Shown here: positions 1 through 8,137 of the stretch, piece after piece
Layout of the letters: each line of letters opens with the position of its first letter
How positions within the stretch are numbered: the stretch's first letter is position 1
DNA from: Pseudomonas nitroreducens NBRC 12694
GTDB lineage: Bacteria; Pseudomonadota; Gammaproteobacteria; Pseudomonadales; Pseudomonadaceae
Reading direction: 5' to 3'
NCBI RefSeq assembly: GCF_002091755.1
Contig: NZ_BDAI01000001.1
Coordinates: forward strand, 744,001-808,000
Length of the DNA stretch: 64,000 bases
The notes under the pieces: model-generated
Told to the model about the DNA's origin: nothing
The model's database searches: none
Seen by the model: the letters and a program-made list of their open reading frames with translations, nothing else
Position numbers and translations under genes: made by a program

Positions 1-1025
1 ACGATGCGCTCGGGCAAACGCAGCAAGTCGCTGGCCGGTGCGTGGATTTCACTGCGCGCCCGCAATAGCTCGGCGATACGCTCGGCCGCACCGGCGGCGC
101 GCTGCAGCTCTCCAATCACCTCGCTCAGCGTGCCGAAGGCCATGCCGACGATCAGGCTGTAGAACACGAAGGCAGCGAGGTCGCCGGGGCTGATGCGCCC
201 GGCGATCACGTCCATGCCGCCGACCCAGAGCATCACGCCCACTGCGCCAAGTACCAGCAGGATCACCACGCTGACCAGCCAGGAGCGCTGCATGATGCGC
301 TTGCGCGCGGTGTCGAAGGCGTCTTCCACCGTGCGCCTGAAGCGTGCGCGGTCCTGCGCCTGGTGGTTGTAGGCCTGTACCGTCTTGATCTGGCCGAGGG
401 ACTCGCCGACGTAGCTGCCGACATCCGCCACGCGATCCTGGCTGAGCCGCGACAGGCTGCGCACGCGGCGGCCGAACAGCAGGATCGGCGCAATCACCAG
501 CGGCAGCGAAGCAACCACGATGCTGGTCAACTTGGCGTTGGTGAAGAACATCAGGATCACCCCGCCCAGCAGCATCAGAACATTACGCAGCGCCATCGAC
601 AGCGAGGAGCCGATCACCGACTGCAGCAGCGTCGTGTCGGCGGTCAGCCGCGACTGGATTTCCGAGGCGCGGTTGTTCTCGTAGAAGCCGGGGTGCAGTT
701 CGATCAGGTGGTCGAACACGCGCTGGCGGATGTCCGCGACGAACCGCTCGCCAATCCACGACACCAGGTAGAAGCGCACGAAGGTACCCACCGCCAGGCA
801 CAGCACCAGGGCGAAGAAGATACCGATGGCGCGGGTGAGCAGCTGTTCGGACTGGGTGATGAAGCCCTGGTCCACCAGCAGGCGGATGCCCTGTCCCAGG
901 GACAGGGTGATGGCGGCGGTGAACAGCAGCGCCAGCAACGCGCCAAGGGCACGCCAGCGGTAGGGAGCGAGGAACGAGCGAGCCAAGCGCAAGGCATTGC
1001 GCTGGCGGGACGACAGCAGGGACAT
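1..1025 (-). CDS. ABC exporter, transmembrane part (partial, runs off left edge)
   Basis: The reading frame starts at ATG 1025 and stays open to the window edge, giving the first 341 residues. They begin MSLLSSRQRNAL and contain several hydrophobic membrane segments typical of a type I ABC exporter domain. A coupling-helix-like stretch with RVADVGSYVGESLGQIKTVQAY, interrupted by normal spacing, matches the MsbA/LmrA layout. The nucleotide-binding domain should lie beyond the edge. Such half-exporters form homodimers in the inner membrane and move lipids or drugs outward. The substrate cannot be told from this part. Confidence is high for the family and low for the substrate. Confidence 0.85.
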   Translation of the reverse strand, partial: MSLLSSRQRNALRLARSFLAPYRWRALGALLALLFTAAITLSLGQGIRLLVDQGFITQSEQLLTRAIGIFFALVLCLAVGTFVRFYLVSWIGERFVADIRQRVFDHLIELHPGFYENNRASEIQSRLTADTTLLQSVIGSSLSMALRNVLMLLGGVILMFFTNAKLTSIVVASLPLVIAPILLFGRRVRSLSRLSQDRVADVGSYVGESLGQIKTVQAYNHQAQDRARFRRTVEDAFDTARKRIMQRSWLVSVVILLVLGAVGVMLWVGGMDVIAGRISPGDLAAFVFYSLIVGMAFGTLSEVIGELQRAAGAAERIAELLRARSEIHAPASDLLRLPERI

Positions 1026-1182
1026 GGCGGGCTCTGAAAGGCCGGAGTGCGCAGAGGGTAGCACTGCCGCCACACCGCGGGCGAAGGACGATTCAGGCAG
1101 CCGAATGAGACCGTTCGTTCCATGACCGCCCCGAAACCTGCTCGTTTGATGTACAATGGGCGGCCAATTTGCGCAGACAGGT

Positions 1183-1383
1183 ATGGCAGATATGACTACC
1201 AAGCCCTCCACCCGCCAGAAAGCCGCCCCCAAGGCTCCCGCCGCTACCGCGACCAGCGAAGCCCTGGAAGCCCAGATCGCCGCCTTCCTGAACTCCGGCG
1301 GTGAGATCCAGCAGATCGCCAAGGGCGTGACCGGTCAGAACTACGGCGCACCGAGCCGCCACATCAGCCTCGGCAAGAAGTAA
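1183..1383 (+). CDS. Small SutA-like protein (66 aa)
   Basis: A short basic, Ala/Pro-rich N-terminus is followed by a conserved-looking C-terminal half containing IAAFLNSGGEIQQI. The pattern hydrophobic-xx-FLxxGG-x-hydrophobic-Q-x-I resembles the core of SutA, the small RNA polymerase-binding protein of P. aeruginosa. The resemblance is from memory and covers only about 15 residues. I start at ATG 1183, just after an AGG-containing stretch at 1178-1181; ATG 1192 is an alternative giving 63 aa. A TACAAT box at 1152-1157 could be its -10. A strong hairpin follows the stop. Gene is likely real because of its codon use, terminator and conserved motif. Confidence 0.7.
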   Translation: MADMTTKPSTRQKAAPKAPAATATSEALEAQIAAFLNSGGEIQQIAKGVTGQNYGAPSRHISLGKK

Positions 1384-1395
1384 TACCCGCTGGCA

Positions 1396-1418
1396 AGCCT
1401 GCCGAACCTCGGCAGGCT
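1396..1418 (+). terminator. Hairpin terminator after the SutA-like gene
   Basis: AGCCTGCCGA and TCGGCAGGCT form a perfect 10-bp stem with a 3-nt loop, starting 12 nt after the stop codon. The downstream bases are C-rich rather than T-rich, so this is a terminator by structure only. Confidence 0.55.
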
Positions 1419-1574
1419 GCCCGCCTCCCCCCGCTTCACCTCCGCGCTTTTCACGCTTTTCACGATCTCCCCGCAATACCGAACTTCCTTTATTGCCTGA
1501 ATACCTTGCACTCGGGCAGAGTCCGCCGATAGTTAAGGACTGGGCCACGTCGCGCCCGCTGCAAGGAGCACCCC

Positions 1575-2684
1575 ATGCTGCCCTCCCCGGAAAAGCTGCT
1601 GTCGCGCAACCTGCTCGATGTGCTGATCCGCGCCGGCCTGATCCTGTTGCTGGCCCTGTTCTGCTTCCGCATCTTCCATCCCTTCCTCGACCTCATGCTC
1701 TGGTCGGTGATCCTCGCCATCACCCTCTACCCGTTGCATCAGTTGCTCAGCGGCTGGCTGGGCGGACGGCCCAACAGCGCGGCGACGCTGATCGTGATCC
1801 TCGGCCTGGTGATCCTGCTGGTGCCGGTGGTGGTGATCGGCATGTCGATGGCCGATTCGGTGCGCGACCTGGTGCACGCGATCCAGAACCGCACCCTGCA
1901 GATACCTCTGCCACCCGACTCGGTGCAGACCTGGCCGGTGATTGGGCAGTACATCTATCCCTTCTGGACACGCGTGGCCACCGACTTCATGGGCGTGGTG
2001 CACCAGATGGCCCCGCACCTGCAGGGCGTCGCCAAGACCCTGGCGGGTCAGGCGGCGGGTGCGGGCATGGGCCTGATGCAGTTCCTCGCCGCGTTCGTCA
2101 TTGCCGGGGTGATCATGGCCTACGGCGAACTGGGCAGCCGAACCTCCTGCGATATCGCCATCCGTATCTCCGGCCCGGAGCGCGGACCGGGGCTGGCCGA
2201 GCTGTGCACCGGCACCATCCGTGCGGTAGCCCAGGGCGTGGTCGGCGTGGCCTTCATCCAGACCATGATCCTCGGCCTGGGCTTCGTCGTCATGGGCATC
2301 CCCGGCGCCGGCCTGCTGGCCCTGGGCGTCCTGTTGCTGGGCATCACCCAGTTGCCGGTGGTGCTGATCACCATCCCGGCGATCATCTATGTATTCATGA
2401 CCAACGATTCGCTGCTGGTCGCCATCCTGTTCACGATCTGGACCATGGCCGGCGGCCTCTCCGACAACGTCCTCAAGCCGCTGATGTTCGGCCGCGGCGG
2501 CAAGGTGCCGATGCCGGTGATCCTGATCGGCGCCCTGGGCGGCATGCTCAGCAATGGCATCATCGGCCTGTTCGTCGGCCCGGTGGTACTGGCGCTGGGC
2601 TACGAGCTGTTCATGTCCTGGGTCCACGAGCGCGAGGCGCCCGTCGCTCCGCCCATCGAGCCAACAGTTCGGGACGCCCCCTGA
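1575..2684 (+). CDS. AI-2E family transporter / PerM-type permease
   Basis: The 369-residue protein has the usual AI-2E family pattern: two or three N-terminal membrane helices (about residues 15-95), a long amphipathic middle region, and four or five C-terminal helices (about 160-355) with Gly/Pro-rich turns such as the FGRGGKVPMPVILIGALGG region. Length fits the family (about 350-370). Members are inner-membrane permeases; despite the name, most have not been shown to move autoinducer-2, and some act as Na+/H+ antiporters. It stands alone on the plus strand with an AAGGAG site at 1563-1568 seven nt before the ATG. The DUF4893 gene follows and may be co-transcribed. Confidence 0.85.
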   Translation: MLPSPEKLLSRNLLDVLIRAGLILLLALFCFRIFHPFLDLMLWSVILAITLYPLHQLLSGWLGGRPNSAATLIVILGLVILLVPVVVIGMSMADSVRDLVHAIQNRTLQIPLPPDSVQTWPVIGQYIYPFWTRVATDFMGVVHQMAPHLQGVAKTLAGQAAGAGMGLMQFLAAFVIAGVIMAYGELGSRTSCDIAIRISGPERGPGLAELCTGTIRAVAQGVVGVAFIQTMILGLGFVVMGIPGAGLLALGVLLLGITQLPVVLITIPAIIYVFMTNDSLLVAILFTIWTMAGGLSDNVLKPLMFGRGGKVPMPVILIGALGGMLSNGIIGLFVGPVVLALGYELFMSWVHEREAPVAPPIEPTVRDAP

Positions 2685-2740
2685 AACCTCTCGCCCGCGG
2701 CGCGCGCCGCGGGATTTCCCCCTGCAATGGAATGCACAAG

Positions 2741-3349
2741 ATGTCGAAACGCTGCTCCCTCACCGCTGCCCTGCTCACCGCCGGCCTGCTGCTCTCCCCG
2801 TTGGCCTTCGCCGACGACACCGCGACCGTCTGGCCCGCCGCGGTCAACGCTGCCGACCAGCAGCGCCTGACGACCCTCGATGGCGAGGTCAAGCGCCTGC
2901 TCGACCAGCTCCAGCAGAGTGAAGACGAGACCACCCGCAACGAAGCGCTGAATCTGTACCGCATCGTGCTGGAAGATCCCGAACCACTGGCCGACGCGGC
3001 CCTGACCGGGAACTGGAAATGCCGCTCGGTGCAGATCGAAACGGAAGCACTGTACGGCTACCCGAATTTCAAATGCTCGGTGCGGCAAACGCCCAAGGGC
3101 CTGTACCTGGAGAAGACCAGCGGTTCGCAGCGCATCAGCGGCTATCTGCAACGCCTGGACGACAAGCGGCTGGTATTCGTCGGCGGCGCTTCGGTGAACG
3201 ACGACCCGCAGGTGGGCTACAGCGGCCTGGAGCAGGCGGCGGCGCGCGAGACCGACGTGGTCGGCGTGGTGCGCAACTCGCACGACGGTTTCGTGCTGCT
3301 GGTGCCCGAGCAACTGGGTGGCTACAACCTGTTCCGCTTCACTCGCTGA
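2741..3349 (+). CDS. Secreted DUF4893 family protein
   Basis: The protein (about 202 aa) begins with a clear Sec signal peptide (MSKRCSLTAALLTAGLLL, cleavage probably after AFA), so it is periplasmic. The mature part matches what I recall of DUF4893 proteins: an N-terminal helical section and a C-terminal region with GNWKCRSVQ, Cys pairs and a FVGGAS segment. Function is unknown. ATG 2741 is preferred over ATG 2732 because the only purine-rich site (GGA at 2729-2731) is well spaced only for the later codon. A longer open frame upstream is antisense noise. It lies 56 nt after the AI-2E gene. Confidence 0.75.
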   Translation: MSKRCSLTAALLTAGLLLSPLAFADDTATVWPAAVNAADQQRLTTLDGEVKRLLDQLQQSEDETTRNEALNLYRIVLEDPEPLADAALTGNWKCRSVQIETEALYGYPNFKCSVRQTPKGLYLEKTSGSQRISGYLQRLDDKRLVFVGGASVNDDPQVGYSGLEQAAARETDVVGVVRNSHDGFVLLVPEQLGGYNLFRFTR

Positions 3350-3371
3350 ACCCTGCCACACCAGCAAAGGC

Positions 3372-3995
3372 CTAGAGCAGCGCCACCATTTCCTTGAGCG
3401 TCACCGCCCAGGTACCTTTCGCGTTGAGGTAGCGATAACCGAAGCGCGAGCCATTGGCCTGGGTGGTGAGCACCGCGTTCCAGGCCAGCCCGCGCTGCAG
3501 GTCGTGCGCCGGGTCGAGAAGGAAGAAGGCGTCGTCGCTCATCCCCACCGCCAGGCACCAGTGGCGGATATCGCTGTCCTTGCGGCCGTGGAAGCCCAGC
3601 ACCACCGGGATGTTCTCGTCGAGGTGCCGCCGGGTCAGCTCGACCATCCGCGTACCGTTGCCGCGTTCGACGCGGTATTCCTTGTCGCTGATGACCTTGA
3701 GCAGCTCCAGCAGATCCGCGCCGGTGGTGCCAACGCGCACCAGGGTCTCGTGCGCGTTCAACGCCTCCATCAGCCGCCCGTAGCGGGTGCGCGAATCCAC
3801 CGGCGCCAGGCCCTTGGCCGCGCGCCGGCCGAGCTGGTTGCGCGCCAGCATCGCCATCACCAGGCAGTACGGTCCGCACGCGCCGTCCATGTCGCCCTGG
3901 CGCAGGTGCACCTTCTCGCCACGCTTGTTGATCAGGCCGCCGCTGCCGTGTTCGTCCAGGTCCCAGCCCAGACCGTCGATCAGGGTGATCCGCAT
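3372..3995 (-). CDS. Papain/C39-like cysteine peptidase-fold protein, cytoplasmic
   Basis: The 207-residue protein has no signal peptide. Near residue 32 it carries RQGDMDGACGPYCL, which looks like a papain-like nucleophile site (Gln for the oxyanion hole, then Cys-Gly). About 110 residues later RHWCLAVG and LLDPAHD supply a His and an Asp in the order expected for a C39 or papain-like triad. This is motif reading, not a database hit. No substrate, leader peptide or transporter gene is next to it. It is converged upon by the DUF4893 gene (22 nt gap). It could be a protease, a deamidase-like enzyme or an inactive relative. Confidence 0.55.
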   Translation of the reverse strand: MRITLIDGLGWDLDEHGSGGLINKRGEKVHLRQGDMDGACGPYCLVMAMLARNQLGRRAAKGLAPVDSRTRYGRLMEALNAHETLVRVGTTGADLLELLKVISDKEYRVERGNGTRMVELTRRHLDENIPVVLGFHGRKDSDIRHWCLAVGMSDDAFFLLDPAHDLQRGLAWNAVLTTQANGSRFGYRYLNAKGTWAVTLKEMVALL

Positions 3996-4099
3996 CGCGC
4001 TTCCTCATTGCTTGCTCTGCAGTTGTGACCGGAAGCCGCGCGGATCATTCCGCCGGCTTGCGGTTACAATGATCGCTTTCCCCTGCCTGGTTACCCGAA

Positions 4100-4822
4100 A
4101 TGTCCGAAGCCATCCGCCTGTCCAAGCGCCTCGCCGAGCTGCTGCCCTGTTCGCGCCGCGAAGCCGAGCTGTACATCGAGGGCGGCTGGGTCACGGTGGA
4201 CGGCCAGCGCGTGGAAGAACCGCAATTCAAGGTCGACGCCCAGCGGATCGAACTGCTGCCGGGTGCCTCCGCCGACCCGATTCCGCCGGTGACCATCCTG
4301 GTGCACAAGCCGGTCGGCCTGGGCAGCGGCAACGGCGCCAACTCCGCCCAGCAACTGCTGACGCCGGACAAGCGCTGGGCCGAGGACAACCTGCAGCAGC
4401 GCCTGCTGCGCAAGCACTTCGGCCACCAGTTCAACACCACGGTGCTGGAGACCGACGCCAGCGGCCTGCTCGTCTACACCCAGAGCCGCGGCGTGCAGCG
4501 CCGGCTGGTGGACGAGGCGGACAACATCGAACACGAGTACGTGGTCGAGGTCAGCGGGCAGATTGCCGACAATGGCCTGAAGCGCCTGTGCCGTGGCCTG
4601 GTCATCGACGGCCGCGAGCTGCCGTCGCTGAAGGTCAGCTGGCAGAGCGAAAACCGCCTGCGCTTCGCCGGCAAGCAGTTCCGCCCTGGGCAGATCGGCG
4701 CCATGTGCCGGGCCGTCGGTCTGCATGCCCTGTCGATCCGCCGCCTGCGCCTGGGCGGCGTGGCCATGGGCAAGCTGCCGGTTGGCCAATGGCGCTTCCT
4801 GCAGCCGGGCGAGAAGTTCTGA
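4100..4822 (+). CDS. RsuA/RluF-family pseudouridine synthase-like protein with altered active site
   Basis: An N-terminal S4 RNA-binding domain (about residues 5-55, with CSRREAELYIEGGWVTVDG) precedes a pseudouridine synthase domain (about 65-235). The LVHKPVG motif at about residue 72 and the C-terminal QIGAMCRAVGLHALSIRRL block are standard for the RsuA/RluB/RluF group, which modifies rRNA. The catalytic loop, normally GRLDxxTSGL, reads TVLETDASGL, so the position of the catalytic Asp is Glu and the Arg is Val. It may be a non-catalytic RNA-binding protein or a variant enzyme. It starts at ATG 4100; length (240 aa) is normal. Confidence 0.75.
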   Translation: MSEAIRLSKRLAELLPCSRREAELYIEGGWVTVDGQRVEEPQFKVDAQRIELLPGASADPIPPVTILVHKPVGLGSGNGANSAQQLLTPDKRWAEDNLQQRLLRKHFGHQFNTTVLETDASGLLVYTQSRGVQRRLVDEADNIEHEYVVEVSGQIADNGLKRLCRGLVIDGRELPSLKVSWQSENRLRFAGKQFRPGQIGAMCRAVGLHALSIRRLRLGGVAMGKLPVGQWRFLQPGEKF

Positions 4823-4892
4823 GCGTCTACGAGACCAAGGTCGCAGGCGCCCGAAAATAACCTGGGCGCCTCTCTAAACTGAGGCTTCCAGC

Positions 4893-4906
4893 CGTTATCG
4901 ATAACG
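4893..4906. promoter_or_regulatory. 14-bp perfect palindrome (possible operator)
   Basis: CGTTATCGATAACG is a perfect palindrome in the gap between the pseudouridine synthase gene and the small membrane protein gene. It lies 165 nt upstream of the latter. It could bind a dimeric regulator; no supporting context is visible. Confidence 0.25.
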
Positions 4907-5070
4907 TCGATAGTCACCAGTCGGCGCATTCAGTTCTCTTGATAGTCCGTGCGCGGCATCTTTGCCCCATCAACTCGCTGGCAGGAGATTCGCCGGCCCC
5001 GCAGTCGGGCCGCAGGGGCGAACGAGCTACTCGCGAGACGCCCCCAACGGATCGTCAAGAGGACACCACC

Positions 5071-5337
5071 ATGCAAGTCATTCTCGATTTCCTGCTGCTC
5101 GTTGGCTCCCTGGTGGAGCTGCTGCTGTATGTCGCCCTGGCCAGCATCGTGCTCGCCGCCGTGGTGCTGCTCAGCGTCATTGCCGTGCTGACCCTGCGCT
5201 CGCCGGGCTCGGCCGTGGTCATCCCCGACCGTCGCCCCTCGGTCAGCCGCCAGCCGCGTCCGGCGGTCAAGCATCAATTGGCCCGGCCGATACTGGTCGC
5301 CGTGGCGAACGAGCCGATCCTGGCGAAGACCGCGTGA
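5071..5337 (+). CDS. Small membrane protein of unknown function (88 aa)
   Basis: Residues 3-45 are strongly hydrophobic (MQVILDFLLLVGSLVELLLY onward), forming one long or two short membrane helices, followed by a basic, Pro/Arg-rich cytoplasmic tail with IPDRRPSVSRQ. AAGAGGA at 5057-5063 sits seven nt before the ATG, a good ribosome binding site that decides this start. No family is recognised. It is converged upon by the enoyl-CoA hydratase gene, and is preceded by a 247-nt gap. Confidence 0.6.
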   Translation: MQVILDFLLLVGSLVELLLYVALASIVLAAVVLLSVIAVLTLRSPGSAVVIPDRRPSVSRQPRPAVKHQLARPILVAVANEPILAKTA

Positions 5338-5356
5338 CGCCGTCCTCGCCAGCGGT

Positions 5357-6181
5357 TCAGGCCGGGTAGCGCCCGAGCGCTGCCCCCAGTTCGCGTTCGA
5401 GTTCCCCGTCCCGCTGGCCACCGTTGTCCATCATCCAGCGCACCCGCTCCACCGTCGCGGGTGCGGACATGTCACCGACGAAGCGCTGCGATTCATCCAC
5501 CAGCGCCGCCTGGTCCGCCGCCGTCACCTGATCCACCACCGCCTTCACATGGACGATGCCTGCCGCCGGGAAGGCCGCGATCCGTCGCGCCAGGGCCTCG
5601 CAGAATCCTTCCAATTCCGCATCCGCCAGTGCCCGGTTTATCCAGCCGTAGCGCTCTGCCGTGTCCGCATCGAAGTCCTCGCCACCCAGGCAGACTTCCA
5701 GCGCCCTGCCCCGCCCGAGCATCTGTGCCAGGCGAACCGTACCGCCCGCGCCAGGCAACAGGCCGACCGCCACTTCCGGCTGGCCAAGCAGCGCGCGTTC
5801 GCGGGAGGCGAAGCGCATATCCAGCGCCAGGAGGAATTCGCTGCCGGCGCCACGCGCGCGGCCGCGCAGTTCACCAATGGTCACCTGCGGCAACCGGCTG
5901 AAACGGCTGAGCAGCGCGCTGAGCGGGCTGGCCATGCCGGCGGGCAGCTTCATCGGCGGCGCGTCCAGCTGGCTGCCGAGATCGTAGTGGGCAAGGAAGA
6001 AGTCCGGGTTGCTGCTGCGGAACAACACCACACGGATATCGGCGTTGCGCTCGAGCTCATCGGCCAGATGCAGCAGGTCGATGACCATGGCGCGGTCGAT
6101 CAGGTTGATCGGCGGATGACGGAAGCTCACCACGGCTACGCCGTCGCGGTCCTCCCGGGTAAAGGTGCGGTAGTCGCTCAT
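5357..6181 (-). CDS. Enoyl-CoA hydratase/isomerase family protein
   Basis: This 274-residue crotonase-fold protein has the oxyanion-hole region (GELRGRARGAGSEFLLALD, about residues 100-120) with the first catalytic Glu in GSEF. The second block, QPEVAVGLLPGAGGTVRL (about 135-155), carries the second Glu and the usual Pro-Gly turn. Crotonases act on acyl-CoA thioesters by hydration, isomerisation or cleavage; the exact substrate is not evident. I start at ATG 6181, nine nt after GGAGG at 6189-6193, rather than five codons upstream. It is monocistronic as far as can be seen, between the small membrane gene and the antiporter gene. Confidence 0.85.
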   Translation of the reverse strand: MSDYRTFTREDRDGVAVVSFRHPPINLIDRAMVIDLLHLADELERNADIRVVLFRSSNPDFFLAHYDLGSQLDAPPMKLPAGMASPLSALLSRFSRLPQVTIGELRGRARGAGSEFLLALDMRFASRERALLGQPEVAVGLLPGAGGTVRLAQMLGRGRALEVCLGGEDFDADTAERYGWINRALADAELEGFCEALARRIAAFPAAGIVHVKAVVDQVTAADQAALVDESQRFVGDMSAPATVERVRWMMDNGGQRDGELERELGAALGRYPA

Positions 6182-6264
6182 CGATGGGGCCTCCATTGCG
6201 AAGACCCGAGGATGCGCCGGGGCGGGCAGCCCACCCCAGCACTATCGATGCGCGGAATGGCCCG

Positions 6265-8079
6265 TCAGTGGTGGCCGATACCCTGGTCTTCCAGGTGGTC
6301 AGCCTCGAACAGGGTTTCCAGTTCCTTGCGTGCCTCGCGTGCAGTCTGGACTACGGCTTTCTCGTCGTCGTAGACGCGGTACTGGGCCATCAGCACCGCC
6401 TCGTCGTGGCGCTTGAAACGGCGGATGCGCGCGCCGACCTGCTCCTCGTTCAAGCCCAGGCCGGTGAGCAGCAGGCGGCTCATTTCCAGGCTCGAGTGGA
6501 AGGTTTCGCGCACCGGCGTCGCGTCGGCGTCCAGCAGGTGATAGACGTGCTGGCGGTTGCGCGCCCGGCCGATGACCTTGATGTGCGGGTAGAGCTTGCG
6601 CACCAGGCGCGCGGTCTCGATGTTGGTCTGCGGATCGTCGGTGGCGACGACGAAGAACTCGGCCTTCTCCACCTGGGCGGCACGGAGGATCTCCGGGCGC
6701 AGCGGGTCGCCGTAGAAGATCGGGATATTGCCATAGCTGCGGGTCAGTTCGATGGTATCCACCGAGGTGTCCAGCGCGACGAAGGGCACGCCCTGGGCGC
6801 GCATGATACGGGCGACCACCTGGCCCATCCGGCCCATGCCGGCGATCACCACGCGCGGCGCGTCGTCCGGCAGTTGGCGGTATTCCGGCGGCGGTTCGCG
6901 CAGTACCGCGGGCTTGGGTTTGATGCTACGTGCAAGGGCCAGCACCATCAGCGGCGTCATCGCCATGGACAGCGTGATGCCCAGCACCAGCAGTGAATGC
7001 ATGTCGGCGTCCATCAGTCCCTGCGCCGCCGCCAGCTTGAACACCACGAAGGCGAATTCGCCGCCGGCGCCGAGCAGCACGCCCAGGCGCAGCGCCGACA
7101 CCTTGTCCAGGCCACCGGCCAGACGGCCGATGACGAACAGCAGCGGCAGCTTGATCGCCACCAGCAGCAGGGTCAGGCCAATGACCCGGAACGGCTCGTT
7201 CTTGAGCAGGCCGAGGTCAGCGCTCATGCCCACGCTGATGAAGAACAGCCCCAATAACAGGCCCTTGAAGGGCTCGATCTGCGCTTCCAGTTCATGGCGG
7301 TACTCGGAATCCGCCAGCAGCAGGCCGGCGAGGAAGGCGCCCAGCCCCATGGATACGCCGGCCTCCTCCATCAACCACGCCGTACCGACCACCACCAGCA
7401 AGGCAGTGGCGGTGGACAGGTCCGCCTGGCCGGTACGCGCCACCGAGCGGAACACCGGGCGCAGCAGGAAGCGCCCGCCGATCACCACCACGGCGATGCT
7501 GCCCACCACTTCGATCACATGGGCGACATCGCCACCGGGCGCGAGGGTGTCGGCGCGGGCGCCCAGCAGCGGGATCATGGCGATCAGCGGGATCGCGGCG
7601 ATGTCCTGGAACAACAGGATGGCGAACGCCAGGCGTCCATAGGGACTGTTGAGTTCCTTGCGCTCCGCGAGGATCTGCAGGCCGAAGGCGGTGGACGACA
7701 GCGCCAGGCCGCCACCGATCACCACGGCGGTATTCACCGGCAGCTCGAACACCAGCACGGCGAGGCTGCCCAGTGCCAGGGCGGTCAGCAGCACTTGCGC
7801 CAGGCCCACGCCGAATACCTGCTTGCGCATCACCCAGAGGCGCTTGGGCGACAGCTCCAGCCCGATGATGAAGAGCAGCAGCACCACGCCAAGCTCGGAA
7901 AGACTGGCGACGCTTTCCGGGTTGTCGATCAGGCCCAGCAGGTATGGCCCGATGATCACCCCGGCCAGCAGGTAGCCCAGCACAGCACCGAGTTGCAGGC
8001 GCTTGGCCAACGGCACCATGAACACCGCGGCGATCAGGAAGACCACCGTGGATTGCAGGTAATTCGTCCCATGTTCCAT
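6265..8079 (-). CDS. CPA2 cation/proton antiporter with RCK domain (KefB/KefC-like)
   Basis: The 604-residue protein has about twelve membrane helices (residues 5-380) with the CPA2 hallmarks LLFIIGLELSP and GGGLALSSTAFGLQIL, then a soluble TrkA-N/RCK domain (about 405-525) with a Rossmann GMGRMGQVVARI loop. This is the layout of the Kef glutathione-gated K+/H+ antiporters and YbaL. The RCK domain binds nucleotide and gates transport; the C-terminal part holds a typical ETFHSSLEMSR region. No KefF/KefG-type oxidoreductase gene is adjacent. It acts in the inner membrane in K+ and pH control. The lipoate ligase-like gene lies 58 nt upstream in the same direction. Confidence 0.88.
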   Translation of the reverse strand: MEHGTNYLQSTVVFLIAAVFMVPLAKRLQLGAVLGYLLAGVIIGPYLLGLIDNPESVASLSELGVVLLLFIIGLELSPKRLWVMRKQVFGVGLAQVLLTALALGSLAVLVFELPVNTAVVIGGGLALSSTAFGLQILAERKELNSPYGRLAFAILLFQDIAAIPLIAMIPLLGARADTLAPGGDVAHVIEVVGSIAVVVIGGRFLLRPVFRSVARTGQADLSTATALLVVVGTAWLMEEAGVSMGLGAFLAGLLLADSEYRHELEAQIEPFKGLLLGLFFISVGMSADLGLLKNEPFRVIGLTLLLVAIKLPLLFVIGRLAGGLDKVSALRLGVLLGAGGEFAFVVFKLAAAQGLMDADMHSLLVLGITLSMAMTPLMVLALARSIKPKPAVLREPPPEYRQLPDDAPRVVIAGMGRMGQVVARIMRAQGVPFVALDTSVDTIELTRSYGNIPIFYGDPLRPEILRAAQVEKAEFFVVATDDPQTNIETARLVRKLYPHIKVIGRARNRQHVYHLLDADATPVRETFHSSLEMSRLLLTGLGLNEEQVGARIRRFKRHDEAVLMAQYRVYDDEKAVVQTAREARKELETLFEADHLEDQGIGHH

Positions 8080-8137
8080 GTATCAAGACTCCTTGGAAGG
8101 GTTGGGGCGAAGCGAAGATCCACCCACGTCGTTCGTA

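Noticed and set aside
1493..2740. N-terminal extension of the DUF4893 frame across the AI-2E gene
   Set aside because: It is the wrong frame of a supported gene and would remove the signal peptide from the N-terminus.
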